DNA of 41,622 nucleotides from Litoreibacter sp. (GCA_026710325.1 JAPORH010000023.1:1-41622); one strand, 5' to 3'. Counted from the first letter of the stretch, positions 1 to 9,549 are shown. A program made the numbers and translations. The notes: generated by a model not told the origin, from the sequence alone.

Positions 1-178
1 GCCAATGCTGTTCTGGGCATTGATGGCATCGGGCCAAATCCAGATGCGCAAGGTCGATGGCTGGGAAACCCTCGATCAGCCGCTCAACGAAATCCTTGAC
101 CTCGCAGCATAACAAAGCCAAACAATAAGCCGCTCGGAAACGCCATGGAATAATTTCCACCACTTTCGAGACACAACC
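1..178 (+). mobile_element. Right end of an IS256-family-like insertion sequence
   Basis: The window opens inside an insertion sequence that carries the end of a transposase gene (stop at 110-112) and about 66 noncoding bases up to the inferred terminus near 178. The boundary was placed where homology to FlgF, read on the minus strand, stops after codon 54 (bases 179-181). The terminal bases read outward on minus begin GGTTGTGTCTCG. The left end lies outside the window, so the inverted repeat and target duplication cannot be confirmed. IS256 elements usually duplicate 8-9 bp, which makes TGAAGGTT (179-186) the candidate duplicated target. The family call rests on the transposase C-terminus only. 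Confidence 0.7.
2..112 (+). CDS. Transposase, C-terminal 36 residues (partial), IS256-like
   Basis: This is an open frame with no start in the window, ending at TAA 110-112. It encodes 36 residues beginning PMLFWALMASGQIQMRKVDG and ending ILDLAA. I recall the ALMASGQI-MRKVDGW tail from IS256-family (mutator-type, DDE) transposases common in roseobacters. The catalytic domain is off the window, so neither activity nor intactness can be judged. Its orientation is opposite to the flagellar operon it interrupts. Another IS family remains possible. Confidence 0.6.
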   Translation, partial: PMLFWALMASGQIQMRKVDGWETLDQPLNEILDLAA

Positions 179-340
179 TGAAGGTTGATCTGCGCCAACA
201 GATTTCACCGTCTCAGAAAAAATCACATTCTCACCGCGATACCCAGTCGTGGCCATATTCGCGATATTATTCGCGACTGTTTGCATTTCCCGCATCAAGC
301 CGGATTGTCTGGTGAGAGAGGTATAGACTGTATTAGCCAA
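179..340 (-). pseudogene. flgF: flgF, proximal rod protein, interrupted after codon 54 by an IS
   Basis: Reading minus from a TTG at 340-338 gives a typical FlgF N-terminus: MANTVYTSLTRQSG, then MREMQTVANNIANMATTGYR and a FSE-VKSVGADQPS segment. The NNIAN motif is the N-terminal heptad signature shared by flagellar rod and hook proteins. TTG is the only usable start, because the fliQ stop (346-344) is in frame two codons upstream. After S54 the family resemblance stops and insertion-sequence DNA begins. FlgF is one of the proximal rod subunits (FlgB, FlgC, FlgF) and is normally about 240 residues, so more than three quarters is missing here. The frame stays open through the IS end to the window edge, so a hybrid peptide could be made. 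The rest of flgF, and any downstream flgG-flgA-flgH, would lie beyond the element. Confidence 0.8.
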
Positions 341-343
341 GGC

Positions 344-613
344 TCAGCCCCCCATAACCAAGGGAACAATATTGTCGGTCCAATAACTGGTAAGAGATTG
401 GGTCATAAAACTCATGGACACCCAAAACACGGCGAGCATCGCTGCGACTTTGGGAACAAAGGTCAGTGTCATTTCCTGGATGGAAGTTAAGGCCTGGAAC
501 AGGCCGATCAACAAGCCAACGACAAGCGCGGTCGCAAGGATGGGCGTCGAAATGACAACCGAAATCCAGAGCCCTTGCCGCAAGATGTCGAAATACTCCG
601 CCTCACGCATCAT
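344..613 (-). CDS. fliQ: Flagellar biosynthetic protein FliQ
   Basis: This 89-residue inner-membrane protein belongs to the flagellar type III export gate (FliPQR). Two hydrophobic segments are visible, about residues 15-40 (WISVVISTPILATALVVGLL) and 50-76, joined by the conserved loop FQALTSIQEMTLTFVPK. The length fits the family. The ATG at 613-611 overlaps the fliE stop in an ATGA junction, so the two genes are probably translationally coupled. It is the last intact gene of the minus-strand operon flgB-flgC-fliE-fliQ-flgF; the next gene, flgF, starts right after it and is broken by an insertion sequence. Confidence 0.95.
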   Translation of the reverse strand: MMREAEYFDILRQGLWISVVISTPILATALVVGLLIGLFQALTSIQEMTLTFVPKVAAMLAVFWVSMSFMTQSLTSYWTDNIVPLVMGG

Positions 614-885
614 ACTGGCATCCTGAGGATTTCTTGATAGGCCTCCACAACCTTGTCGCGAACGGCTACAGCTGTCTGAACGGCCAATTCGGTTTGCGCG
701 AGGGCTTCAACCAAAGTATGCGGATCAACGCCACTGGTGACCGCTTTCTCTGCTGCTATTTCGCCTTGCTGCAAAACAGCAGCAAAGCTACCGACCGCCT
801 CGCCAAGCGCTGTGCTTTCGCCTGGTGCGGTTGCTTGCTTAAGAGCGCCGTAGCGCTGTGCTGCAAATTGGGATGTAATGTCCAT
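610..885 (-). CDS. fliE: Flagellar hook-basal body complex protein FliE
   Basis: This is a 91-residue protein that joins the MS ring to the proximal rod and is needed for rod assembly. The family C-terminal half is recognisable: a GVDPHTLVEALAQTELAVQTAVAVRDKVVEAYQEILRMPV region, where xxVRDKVVEAYQEIxxMxV is the FliE hallmark. The start ATG at 885 has a near-perfect Shine-Dalgarno (AGGAGGT, four bases upstream). It follows flgC with an 8 bp gap and overlaps fliQ by 4 bp. A secreted rod-associated protein without a cleaved signal, it is exported by the flagellar apparatus. Confidence 0.93.
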   Translation of the reverse strand: MDITSQFAAQRYGALKQATAPGESTALGEAVGSFAAVLQQGEIAAEKAVTSGVDPHTLVEALAQTELAVQTAVAVRDKVVEAYQEILRMPV

Positions 886-893
886 AATACCTC

Positions 894-1286
894 CTACTTA
901 CGGAGCAGCTCAAGAACGGCGGAAGACATCTTCCGGGTCTGCTCAAACATCTTTAAATTGGCCTCATAGCTGCGCTGCGCCTCTCGGGCGTCCGCAATTT
1001 CGATGATAATGTTGACATTAGAACCGTCGTAATACCCTTCGCCATCGGCCATCGGGTGAGAGGGATCATAGATACGACTCAATTCTGTCTGATCCAGCCT
1101 GACTTTGCCTTGGGTGACAGCGCCTTTGCGCTCAGCCATCCGCATCTCTTGCTCAAAGCTAGCTGCTTTTCGGCGATACCCTGGGGTGTCCGCATTGGCC
1201 ATATTCTCGGAAACCAGACGCAGTCTGGCAGATTGTGCCTTCATTCCGCTGGCCGCCATCATCAACGATTTACTCAAATCACTCAT
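894..1286 (-). CDS. flgC: Flagellar basal-body rod protein FlgC
   Basis: This 130-residue proximal rod subunit has the rod/hook family N-terminus MAASGMKAQSARLRLVSENMANADTPGYRRK (residues about 10-41), including the SENMANADTPGYRRK signature. Its C-terminal heptad helix contains EAQRSYEANLKMFEQTRKMSSAVLELLRK. Both helices pack in the inner core of the rod. The start ATG at 1286 lies 8 bp after the flgB stop, and a GAGGA ribosome site overlaps that stop. Gene order flgB-flgC-fliE-fliQ is the usual one in this group. Confidence 0.95.
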   Translation of the reverse strand: MSDLSKSLMMAASGMKAQSARLRLVSENMANADTPGYRRKAASFEQEMRMAERKGAVTQGKVRLDQTELSRIYDPSHPMADGEGYYDGSNVNIIIEIADAREAQRSYEANLKMFEQTRKMSSAVLELLRK

Positions 1287-1294
1287 AGCTGTCC

Positions 1295-1681
1295 TCAGCG
1301 GCCAATGCTGGTGCGTAATATGGTCAAAGCGCTCTGATATACTGTCATGGCGCGTTTGTGGCTGCGTTCAGCCTCGATGGATTTGAGCATCTCGCCTTCA
1401 AGTGAAACGCTATTTCCATTCGGTGACATCTGGGCATTTTCATCGATAACGGCATCAGGAACTTGAGTGGAGCCGGCCAAATCGAAGTGTTGCTCGCGCA
1501 TTCCACTGGATCGGGCGCGCATTGCCATTCCCTCACCTTCAACCACGCGATCAGGCAAGGTCATTGCTTTGAAATTGGGGGTATTTACGTGGGCAATATT
1601 AGTCGCAACAACTGATTGCTGTTTCGCTGCGTGCCGCGCCATTGATTGCGCAGATTGAAAAACGTCTAACGATGTAAACAT
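1295..1681 (-). CDS. flgB: Flagellar basal-body rod protein FlgB
   Basis: This is a 128-residue proximal rod protein. The ATG at 1681-1679 was chosen because it begins MFTSLDVFQSAQSMARHAAK, like other FlgB proteins, and has GAGGGAGAA just upstream. An in-frame upstream ATG at 1777 would add 32 residues unlike the family and would overlap fliI. The conserved segment VVATNIAHVNTPNFKAMTLPD matches the rod-protein N-terminal motif, and the C-terminal helix has ERSHKRAMTVYQSALTILRTSIGR. It is the first gene of the minus-strand rod/export operon, divergent from fliI. Confidence 0.93.
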   Translation of the reverse strand: MFTSLDVFQSAQSMARHAAKQQSVVATNIAHVNTPNFKAMTLPDRVVEGEGMAMRARSSGMREQHFDLAGSTQVPDAVIDENAQMSPNGNSVSLEGEMLKSIEAERSHKRAMTVYQSALTILRTSIGR

Positions 1682-1704
1682 CGGGGCTTCTCCCTCGATT
1701 AACT

Positions 1705-1719
1705 TCAACTTTGAATTAA
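1705..1719 (-). promoter_or_regulatory. Degenerate CtrA-like box between flgB and fliI
   Basis: On the minus strand this reads TTAA-TTCAAAG-TTGA, which is one mismatch from the CtrA consensus TTAA-N7-TTAA. It lies 24 bases upstream of the flgB start in the divergent flgB/fliI intergenic region. CtrA controls flagellar genes in many Rhodobacterales, which makes the position sensible. A single degenerate site in AT-rich sequence can arise by chance, so this is only a candidate. Confidence 0.35.
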
Positions 1720-1771
1720 GGGTGATTCCTTTAGAAACGGTAATTGAGGGACCAAAAAGGAAACATTGCGC

Positions 1772-3115
1772 ATGCAAGCGACTAGCTTTGCCCCCTTAAT
1801 AAGCGAAATCGAAGAGATAAAAGCCACGCAGCATTTTGGGCGGGTCACGGGCACACGCTCAGGCTTGATCGAAGTGAGCGGGCTATCCTCACACGCCCGA
1901 GTCGGCGATTTGGTTTCACTCAACATCAAAGGAAAAAACAAGCTCGGGGAGGTTCTTTCGCTCAGCGAGGGCGTCGTCACCGTGCTTCCATCTGAAGGGT
2001 TGAAAGGCGTCGCGATTGGCGACTATGTGCTCTATCTGGGCGAAGGTGGAATTCGCCCGGACACATCCTGGGTCGGGCGCATCTTGGATGCCTATGGTCG
2101 GCCACTTGACGGTGTGCCGCTGGCTAGAGGAGTCGAAGTACGCGCCTTGATGTCGCCACCACCAACCGCAACTTTGCGCAAACGGCTTGGCGCGCCGGTC
2201 GAAACTGGGATGACAGCCTTTAACACATTTCTGCCGATCGTTCGGGGCCAGCGGATAGGCCTTTTTGCCGGATCGGGTGTCGGCAAATCCACCTTGCTGG
2301 CGCAATTTGCCAAAACCATCGAAGCCGATTTTATCGTGATCGCGCTGATCGGGGAACGTGGGCGAGAACTCCGCGAGTTTGTCGAAGACACCTTGGGAAC
2401 GGAAGGCCTGGCAAGGTCAGTCGTGATTGCCGCAACATCGGACAGGTCCCCAATTGAGCGTCGGCGCGCCGCTTGGACGGCCATGACTGTCGCTGAGTTT
2501 TTGAGAGACTCAAGCGCCCATGTCCTGTTTCTCTCAGATTCTGTGACGCGTTTCTGTGACGCACATCGCGAAATCGCGGTTTCTTCCGGCGAGACAGCGG
2601 CTCTTGGGGGCTACCCGCCCTCCACCGCGCAAACTGTTATGGAGCTATGCGAGCGGGCTGGCCCGGGGTCCGAAGATCAAGGGGATATTACAGCGGTTTT
2701 CTCGGTGCTTGTCGCAGGCTCAGATATGGAAGAGCCTATCGCAGATCTGGTACGCGGTGTGCTGGATGGGCACGTCGTGCTGGACCGTTCCATCGCAGAA
2801 CGCGGACGCTTCCCAGCCATTGACGCTTTGAGATCCGTTTCAAGAAGCTTCACTAAGGCTCTCGACGCGGCACAACAGGAAACGATCCAGCGCGCGAAAG
2901 AGCTTATGGCGCTTTATGACGAGACGGAAATGATGATCCAGGCAGGGCTCTACAAGGCCGGAAGCGACCCGCGTGTCGACAGGGCCATAGAACTCAGACC
3001 AAAACTTGAGAGCTTCTTGGGAAGCCGGCCGTCAAAAGACCTGAACACAATCGAACATAACTTCCGCCAACTGGCTGAAATTTTGGACAGCCCAAAAGCC
3101 GGAGCTCGGCACTAG
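1772..3115 (+). CDS. fliI: Flagellum-specific ATPase FliI
   Basis: This is a 447-residue cytoplasmic ATPase of the flagellar type III export apparatus, related to the F1 beta subunit. The Walker A motif FAGSGVGKST is at about residues 165-174, with a Walker B-like strand in SSAHVLFLSDSVTRF. The ALGGYPPSTAQTVMELCERAG segment is typical of FliI/SctN. The start was placed at ATG 1772, with AAGGA at 1757-1761. A TTG six bases upstream (1766) is an alternative that adds two residues. It is transcribed away from flgB, and the ~90 bp between them must hold both promoters. The length is normal and no defect is seen, unlike flgF in the neighbouring operon. Confidence 0.95.
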   Translation: MQATSFAPLISEIEEIKATQHFGRVTGTRSGLIEVSGLSSHARVGDLVSLNIKGKNKLGEVLSLSEGVVTVLPSEGLKGVAIGDYVLYLGEGGIRPDTSWVGRILDAYGRPLDGVPLARGVEVRALMSPPPTATLRKRLGAPVETGMTAFNTFLPIVRGQRIGLFAGSGVGKSTLLAQFAKTIEADFIVIALIGERGRELREFVEDTLGTEGLARSVVIAATSDRSPIERRRAAWTAMTVAEFLRDSSAHVLFLSDSVTRFCDAHREIAVSSGETAALGGYPPSTAQTVMELCERAGPGSEDQGDITAVFSVLVAGSDMEEPIADLVRGVLDGHVVLDRSIAERGRFPAIDALRSVSRSFTKALDAAQQETIQRAKELMALYDETEMMIQAGLYKAGSDPRVDRAIELRPKLESFLGSRPSKDLNTIEHNFRQLAEILDSPKAGARH

Positions 3116-3186
3116 GAAAGACGCGCTTGCATGCGCGGGGAACCTGAAGCAGGCAAGGGAAGTTTTTCAACCGCGCTAGGATGAAG

Positions 3187-3262
3187 TGGTGCCGCTGATA
3201 GGACTCGAACCTACGACCCCATCATTACGAATGACGTGCTCTACCATCTGAGCTACAGCGGC
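3187..3262 (-). tRNA. tRNA-Thr, anticodon CGT (reads ACG)
   Basis: On minus, the acceptor stem GCCGCTG pairs with CAGCGGC, followed by discriminator A and an encoded CCA (3189-3187). The D arm contains TAGCTCAGATGGTAGAGC. The anticodon loop TTCGTAA, closed by a CGTCA/TGATG stem, gives anticodon CGT. The T arm contains GGTTCGAGTCC. All arms fold canonically. The gene sits alone between the ends of fliI (plus) and hemY (minus). Without CCA it covers 3190-3262. Confidence 0.97.
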
Positions 3263-3332
3263 TCCGGCGCGGTCTTTACCACCCGCAAGCGGGCGGGGAA
3301 AGTGACAAAAATTAAAAATTAGAAGCCTTGGA

Positions 3333-4796
3333 TCAGGTTTTTGCAGCCTCTGGAGTGACGTCCGCATCGACGGTTTCGGCCTCGATCACAATGTCATCAC
3401 CATCTTCGGTGCTATCAGACTTGTCTTCAAGCGCACCAACAATAAGTGGCAGCATCTCAGCCCCACCTGAGGCCGTGACCTCTTCCTTCGGTTCGACCCA
3501 GCTCAAAGTGTCAAACCCGCCTTCTGTGCTTGGCACCCATTCGGGGTAGACCTTGCCCGTCACGTCGCAAATCCATTGCGGTCCGCGTTTGGCTGTCACT
3601 GCCTTGGCCAGCCAGCCGCGCACCACGGCGTCATCTGAGCCTTCGCCACGCTCAATGGCCGCCATAATGGTCAAAGACCGTACCGTTGGATCGGTTTCGA
3701 CCAAATCGCCAAGCGCCCGTCTCGCGGCCGGGAAATCCTCAGCGGCAATATTGAGCTCAGCCATCAGCATACGGCTTTCAGGATGCTGCGGGTTGCTTCG
3801 CGTCAAAGTGCCAAAGCGCTTGATGCGAGCTTGTGGCGTCTCAGATGGATCAATCTCTGCAAATGCGGCGGCCAGGTCGGGATGCGGTTGTACGTCCCAT
3901 GCTTTCTTGATTGCCTTGGTCGCGTAACGTGGCGACCCATCAGCGATATGCGCGCGCGCCGCCATTGCTGCGGCAGGGATCAGGTCCGGCGAAAGTCGGT
4001 TCGCCTCAATGAAATGCTGGCGCGCCTTCGCGTCTTCACCCGCTTTCATCAGGTCTTTGCCTTCTGCCAGTGCCAGGACCGCATCGCGTCGCTTGTGAAC
4101 GTCGCGCGGCAAGGTACCATATTTCAGCTTGGCATTCAGCGTTTTGCGGGAGCCTGTCCAATCCTCTTTGTCCGCTTGAAGCTTCAGCAGAACGTCTTGG
4201 GTATTCTCATGTTTGGGCTTTATCGCGAAGGCCTTCTCGGCAAGCTTCAGTGCGGTGTCGGTATCGCCCTCCTCAAGCCGCTGTTTCATGATGCCACGAA
4301 CACCAACGAACCGGGTCCGCTCATCCTTCAACAGCCTTTTGTAGACTTCTTGCGCTTTGCGCGTGTCGCCTGACTGCTCGGCAGCCTGCGCGGCGATCAG
4401 GTTGGTGAGTTCGGGGCGCTTGAGGTACTTTTCAGCGCGCGAGGCCTTGGCCATCGCAGTCTTGCTTTCGCCCGAGGCCAAAGCCATCATCCCATCCGCC
4501 AACGCCTCAAACCCTTTGCGCTCACGCGACCGGTCGAAATACCTTGAAATGGCGGTCTCATCGCCATTGAGGAAGCGGAACACGGCAATCAACAAATTGA
4601 TCAGCTTCAAGGTGACCCAGAAGGCAAACATAAGAAGCGCGAGGCCCACGATTGTCACCAATGGTGTCAGTGTGAACTCGGTATTTGCGACAGAGATGCG
4701 AACCTCGCCACTTGTCTCGAGCAGTTGAATAACGCCAAAGGTCGCACCAATCACGACCAGAACGAAAACCAGAATTTTGACAAAAGACCAAATCAT
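3333..4796 (-). CDS. hemY: HemY-type TPR membrane protein
   Basis: This 487-residue protein matches the HemY N-terminal family (the proteobacterial TPR protein, not protoporphyrinogen oxidase). There are two N-terminal transmembrane segments, about residues 4-24 (VKILVFVLVVIGATFGVIQL) and 45-72. The HemY stretch GDETAISRYFDRSRERKGFEALADGMMALASGE follows, then TPR-like helices from roughly 115 to 400, a WICDVTGKVYPEWVP block near 417-431 and an acidic tail. The exact role in tetrapyrrole synthesis is not established; it is thought to be a membrane scaffold. It lies 10 bp after the Mic60-like gene and in the same direction as hemD. The ATG at 4796 has AGGA upstream. Confidence 0.88.
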   Translation of the reverse strand: MIWSFVKILVFVLVVIGATFGVIQLLETSGEVRISVANTEFTLTPLVTIVGLALLMFAFWVTLKLINLLIAVFRFLNGDETAISRYFDRSRERKGFEALADGMMALASGESKTAMAKASRAEKYLKRPELTNLIAAQAAEQSGDTRKAQEVYKRLLKDERTRFVGVRGIMKQRLEEGDTDTALKLAEKAFAIKPKHENTQDVLLKLQADKEDWTGSRKTLNAKLKYGTLPRDVHKRRDAVLALAEGKDLMKAGEDAKARQHFIEANRLSPDLIPAAAMAARAHIADGSPRYATKAIKKAWDVQPHPDLAAAFAEIDPSETPQARIKRFGTLTRSNPQHPESRMLMAELNIAAEDFPAARRALGDLVETDPTVRSLTIMAAIERGEGSDDAVVRGWLAKAVTAKRGPQWICDVTGKVYPEWVPSTEGGFDTLSWVEPKEEVTASGGAEMLPLIVGALEDKSDSTEDGDDIVIEAETVDADVTPEAAKT

Positions 4797-4806
4797 TCAA
4801 CGCATC

Positions 4807-6108
<1,302 letters not shown>

Positions 6109-6186
6109 GTCAGGCCTCCATTCTCAAAAACACAAGCGAGTCGGGAAAAAGCCCCCACTCAGCATAGACCACATCACAAACTGGCC

Positions 6187-6870
6187 TCAAGCGCGCAAGC
6201 TGTCAACTAAACTAGACAGCTTATCCACCATCGACGCCGCGTTCGGCGCTTTGCAAACGCGCAGCGAACTGTAGCGCTCCGCCTCCAAAGCATCCCTTAC
6301 CGCAGGGCTCAGGCAGACTGCATGTAGGTTGGCCTGTGCACCCGAAAAGAGGTTGCGTTCAAATAGCTTTGCAGTTCGCGGGGAAAAAAGCGGGACAATC
6401 ACCTCTTGCGCCTGCGACAGTAGCCCAGTGACACGGTCGGGGAAGGCCACTTCGCGTTGGCGATAGGCAACAATACGGTCCGCGCCCTCAACCGCGCCTG
6501 CGACAGCTGCGCCGCTAAGATGCAGCAGTTTCTCGCCTTTGGCTTCCTTATCTAAAAGCGCGTTCAGCGCATCCAGGTTTCCATTGGCTGAGAGGGGTCT
6601 CGTGCCTGCATTGCGTGCCACTTCAGCAGTCCGGTTGCCGACACAGTAGGCGCGCATGCCGATTGGGCCGTTTAGATGGCGAAAGGCAATCGCCCCATTT
6701 TGAGAGGTCAGAACGATCGCGTCATAGCGTTCGAAATCAACCTCGACATTGAGAAATTCGGGTTCCAGAAGAGGCGCAATTACAATGCCAAGATCAGCGC
6801 CGTAGGCACGCTTCAGTTGGAGCGCAAAACGCTGCGACTGCGCCTCGGGACGGGTAAGCAAAACGATCAT
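6187..6870 (-). CDS. hemD: Uroporphyrinogen-III synthase
   Basis: This 227-residue cytoplasmic enzyme would close hydroxymethylbilane to uroporphyrinogen III, the last common step to heme, siroheme, B12 and bacteriochlorophyll. The family is poorly conserved, but the layout is visible: N-terminal LLTRPEAQSQRFALQL, the YDAIVLTSQNGAIAF strand-turn near 49-63, AYCVGNRTAEVARNAG near 74-89, and a C-terminal VCLSPAVRDALEAE near 186-199. The ATG at 6870 faces tsaD across 76 bp. hemC, often close by in this group, is not in the window. It is followed on minus by the Mic60-like gene after 78 bp. Confidence 0.85.
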   Translation of the reverse strand: MIVLLTRPEAQSQRFALQLKRAYGADLGIVIAPLLEPEFLNVEVDFERYDAIVLTSQNGAIAFRHLNGPIGMRAYCVGNRTAEVARNAGTRPLSANGNLDALNALLDKEAKGEKLLHLSGAAVAGAVEGADRIVAYRQREVAFPDRVTGLLSQAQEVIVPLFSPRTAKLFERNLFSGAQANLHAVCLSPAVRDALEAERYSSLRVCKAPNAASMVDKLSSLVDSLRA

Positions 6871-6946
6871 GAAGCAGCGCAGAGCATTGTAGGGACCATA
6901 GCAACGGTGTTACCCCCCTCCGGCAAGACACGCAATAACGGAGCAT

Positions 6947-8032
6947 ATGGTGGCACAGGCGCTAACCCTGCTTGGCATTGAAAGCAGCTGCGATGAAACA
7001 GCGGCCGCCGTGGTGCGGCATGTGCCAGGAAAACATGCGGAAATTTTAAGTTCCGAGGTTTTTGCCCAAGCCGAGTTGCACGCTGATTTTGGTGGCGTCG
7101 TTCCAGAAATTGCTGCCCGCGCCCATGCGGAAAAGCTCGACCATATGGTTGAGGCGGCGCTGCAAAAATCCGGTCAAAGCCTTGGAATGATCGATGCGAT
7201 TGCTGTGACCGCTGGCCCGGGGCTCATCGGTGGCGTCATGTCAGGCGTGATGTGTGCGAAAGGGCTCGCTGCGGGAACGGGCAAGCCGCTTCTCGGCGTC
7301 AATCACCTGGCAGGTCACGCGCTGACGCCGCGGCTTACAGATGATCTGAGCTACCCTTATCTGATGCTGCTTGTCTCTGGCGGGCACTGTCAGTTTCTGA
7401 TGGTGCGTTCCGCGACTGAATTTGAGCGTCTGGGAGGGACAATAGACGATGCCCCCGGAGAAGCGTTCGACAAAACGGCCAAGCTGTTGGGGCTCACTCA
7501 ACCCGGCGGCCCTGCAATCGAGCAAGCTGCAAAAACAGGGGACCCAAAGCGGTTCAAACTACCCCGCCCGCTTCTCAATCGCGACGGGTGCGACATGTCC
7601 TTTTCTGGACTAAAAACCGCTGTCCTGCGTGCCCGCGACGCGCTTATAGCAGATCAGGGCGGGCTCTACTGCCAGGACCAAAGCGATCTTGCCGCAAGTT
7701 TTCAATCGGCCGTCAGCGATATCCTGGCGGAGAAGACACGCCACGCACTGTCACAGTCCAACGCGCCCGCCATCGCGGTGGCTGGTGGGGTCGCTGCGAA
7801 TATGCAGATCCGCTTCGCGCTGGAACGCGTTGCAGAAAGTGCGGACGCTAGCTTCATCGCACCGCCACTCCGGCTCTGTACAGACAATGCAGCGATGATT
7901 GCCTGGGCCGGTATTGAGCGTTTTCGATTGGGTCTAGTGGATGACTTGTCGCTCGAAGCGCGCCCGCGCTGGCCCCTAGACACCCGGGCGCAACCCATGT
8001 TGGGGTCAGGCAAAAAGGGTGCAAAGGCATGA
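6947..8032 (+). CDS. tsaD: tRNA N6-adenosine threonylcarbamoyltransferase TsaD
   Basis: This 361-residue protein transfers the threonylcarbamoyl group to A37 of ANN-decoding tRNAs (t6A), acting with TsaB and TsaE; tsaE is also in this window at 20101. The N-terminal ASKHA motif [14 protein letters not shown] is at 10-23. The metal ligands are in [10 protein letters not shown] (H120 and H124), with SGGHCQFL near 143-150, [20 protein letters not shown] and a C-terminal [12 protein letters not shown]. The ATG at 6947 is preceded by CGGAG. It overlaps gpsA by four bases. Confidence 0.97.
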   Translation: MVAQALTLLGIESSCDETAAAVVRHVPGKHAEILSSEVFAQAELHADFGGVVPEIAARAHAEKLDHMVEAALQKSGQSLGMIDAIAVTAGPGLIGGVMSGVMCAKGLAAGTGKPLLGVNHLAGHALTPRLTDDLSYPYLMLLVSGGHCQFLMVRSATEFERLGGTIDDAPGEAFDKTAKLLGLTQPGGPAIEQAAKTGDPKRFKLPRPLLNRDGCDMSFSGLKTAVLRARDALIADQGGLYCQDQSDLAASFQSAVSDILAEKTRHALSQSNAPAIAVAGGVAANMQIRFALERVAESADASFIAPPLRLCTDNAAMIAWAGIERFRLGLVDDLSLEARPRWPLDTRAQPMLGSGKKGAKA

Positions 8033-8964
8033 GTAAAATTTTCATTGCTGGTGCTGGTGCTTTCGGTACGGCCCTAGCCCTTGCAATTGAGAAACCTCTG
8101 ACGCTGACCGCCCGCGATATGTCCAGTTTGGTTGACAGCCGCATTTCTCCAAAACTGCCCGGCGTTGTTTTGCCGCACCGTATATCGCTGGAACCTGCGC
8201 CGGAAATTGGCCCCGATGACGTGCTTTTGGCCGTAATCCCAATGCAGGCCTTGGCGCGCTATCTGGCCGACAAGCCATTTCGCCCGAAAGCTTCGATTGC
8301 CTGTTGCAAAGGGATTGAGCTTGAAACGATGCGTGGCCCCAGTGCGGTTCTGCATGAGGTACTAGACTGCCCGACTGCCGTGCTCACCGGCCCAAGTTTC
8401 GCGAGCGACATCAGCCAAGGCAAGCCGACAGCACTAACCCTGGCCTGCGCCGACGAAACCATCGGGCAAGAGCTGCAGGAGGCACTCACGTCAGATACGT
8501 TACGCCTGTACCTCTCTGACGACCCTGTCGGCGCAGAGCTGGGCGGCGCTTTGAAAAACGTCATCGCCATTGCCTGTGGCATCTGCATGGGAGCGGGTCT
8601 GGGCGAAAGCGCACGCGCCGCGCTCATGACCCGGGGCATGGCTGAGACGACGCGTCTGTCGCTCAAGCTTGGCGCAAAACCGGAAACCTTGAGCGGGCTT
8701 TCAGGCTTTGGCGACTTGGCGCTGACCTGCACTTCACCTCAATCCCGCAATTTCAGTTTCGGATTTGCACTCGGCGCTGGCGAGGCTCCGGAGAAGGGCA
8801 AAACCGTTGAAGGCCGTGCCACGGCTGAAGCCACGTTACAACTGGCGCGCAAACATGGCATCGAGATGCCGATTACTTCTGTCGTCGCTAGTTTAATCTC
8901 CGAAAAACTCACAATCCAGGACGCTTTGGCGCAGCTCTTATCGCGCCCGCTCACCTCAGAATAA
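8029..8964 (+). CDS. gpsA: NAD(P)-dependent glycerol-3-phosphate dehydrogenase GpsA
   Basis: This 311-residue cytosolic enzyme reduces dihydroxyacetone phosphate to sn-glycerol-3-phosphate for phospholipid synthesis. It has the Rossmann motif [11 protein letters not shown] at 7-17, the family blocks [19 protein letters not shown] and [23 protein letters not shown] with the catalytic-site lysine in LKNV, and [19 protein letters not shown]. It starts with ATGA overlapping the tsaD stop, so the two are probably co-translated; this pairing is common in Rhodobacteraceae. It is slightly shorter than the E. coli enzyme (339), mostly in loops. Confidence 0.96.
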   Translation: MSKIFIAGAGAFGTALALAIEKPLTLTARDMSSLVDSRISPKLPGVVLPHRISLEPAPEIGPDDVLLAVIPMQALARYLADKPFRPKASIACCKGIELETMRGPSAVLHEVLDCPTAVLTGPSFASDISQGKPTALTLACADETIGQELQEALTSDTLRLYLSDDPVGAELGGALKNVIAIACGICMGAGLGESARAALMTRGMAETTRLSLKLGAKPETLSGLSGFGDLALTCTSPQSRNFSFGFALGAGEAPEKGKTVEGRATAEATLQLARKHGIEMPITSVVASLISEKLTIQDALAQLLSRPLTSE

Positions 8965-8976
8965 GGAGGCCCTGCT

Positions 8977-9390
8977 ATGGCCTATTGGCTCTTCAAATCC
9001 GAAACAACCACATGGTCTTGGGACCAACAGGTGGCGAAGGGCGAGGCTGGCGAGGAGTGGGACGGCGTGCGCAATTATCAGGCGCGCAATTTTATGCGGG
9101 AGATGAAACGCGGCGACCAAGGCTTTTTCTATCATTCACAAAAAGATCGGGAGATCGTCGGTTTGGTTGAAGTCATTGCCGAAGCCCACCCAGATAGCAC
9201 GACAGATGACCCCCGATGGGAATGCGTTGACATCAAGGCCCTGCGCGCGATGCCGAAACCTGTGTACCTAGATCAGATCAAAGTGCGTGAGGATTTGTCA
9301 GACATGGTTCTAGTCAAGAACTCTCGCCTGTCTGTACAACCTGTTACCGAGCAGCAATGGCGTATTATTTGTGATATGGGCGGGCTCTGA
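8977..9390 (+). CDS. EVE domain-containing protein
   Basis: This 137-residue protein is a single EVE (PUA-like) domain. It opens MAYWLFKSETTTWSWDQQ and contains the family motifs WDGVRNYQARNFMREMKRGDQGFFYHS (about 35-61) and IVGLVEVIAEAHPD, with a binding pocket resembling those that read modified bases. The human homologue is thymocyte nuclear protein 1. The bacterial role is unsettled, and RNA or modified-DNA binding has been proposed. A textbook AGGAGG site (8964-8969) precedes the ATG, and the gene follows gpsA by 12 bp. Confidence 0.92.
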   Translation: MAYWLFKSETTTWSWDQQVAKGEAGEEWDGVRNYQARNFMREMKRGDQGFFYHSQKDREIVGLVEVIAEAHPDSTTDDPRWECVDIKALRAMPKPVYLDQIKVREDLSDMVLVKNSRLSVQPVTEQQWRIICDMGGL

Positions 9391-9397
9391 AAACTGG

Positions 9398-9429
9398 AAC
9401 GGGGCCCTGACAGCGGTCAGAGCCCCGGT
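9398..9429 (+). terminator. GC-rich hairpin after the tsaD-gpsA-EVE operon
   Basis: GGGGCCCTGAC (9401-9411) pairs with GTCAGAGCCCC (9416-9426) around an AGCG loop, with one mismatch and a short AAC/GTT extension across a bulge. There is no U tract after it, so it may be a 3' stabiliser or a weak terminator rather than a classic intrinsic terminator. It starts eight bases after the EVE stop codon. Confidence 0.5.
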
Positions 9430-9549
9430 TCTACCCCACATGCTTGGTCGCACCGCGCAATTATCCTGCAAAGATCATACGCCCGTCTGGCGCCAAATAG
9501 CAAAGAAATTGCCCAAACCATTCTTTTCAATTTCGATACAAATACGAAC

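Noticed and set aside
3116-3186. Hairpin CGCGC/GCGCG after fliI as a terminator
   Set aside because: The stem is only five pairs, and the T run is more than 20 bases away.
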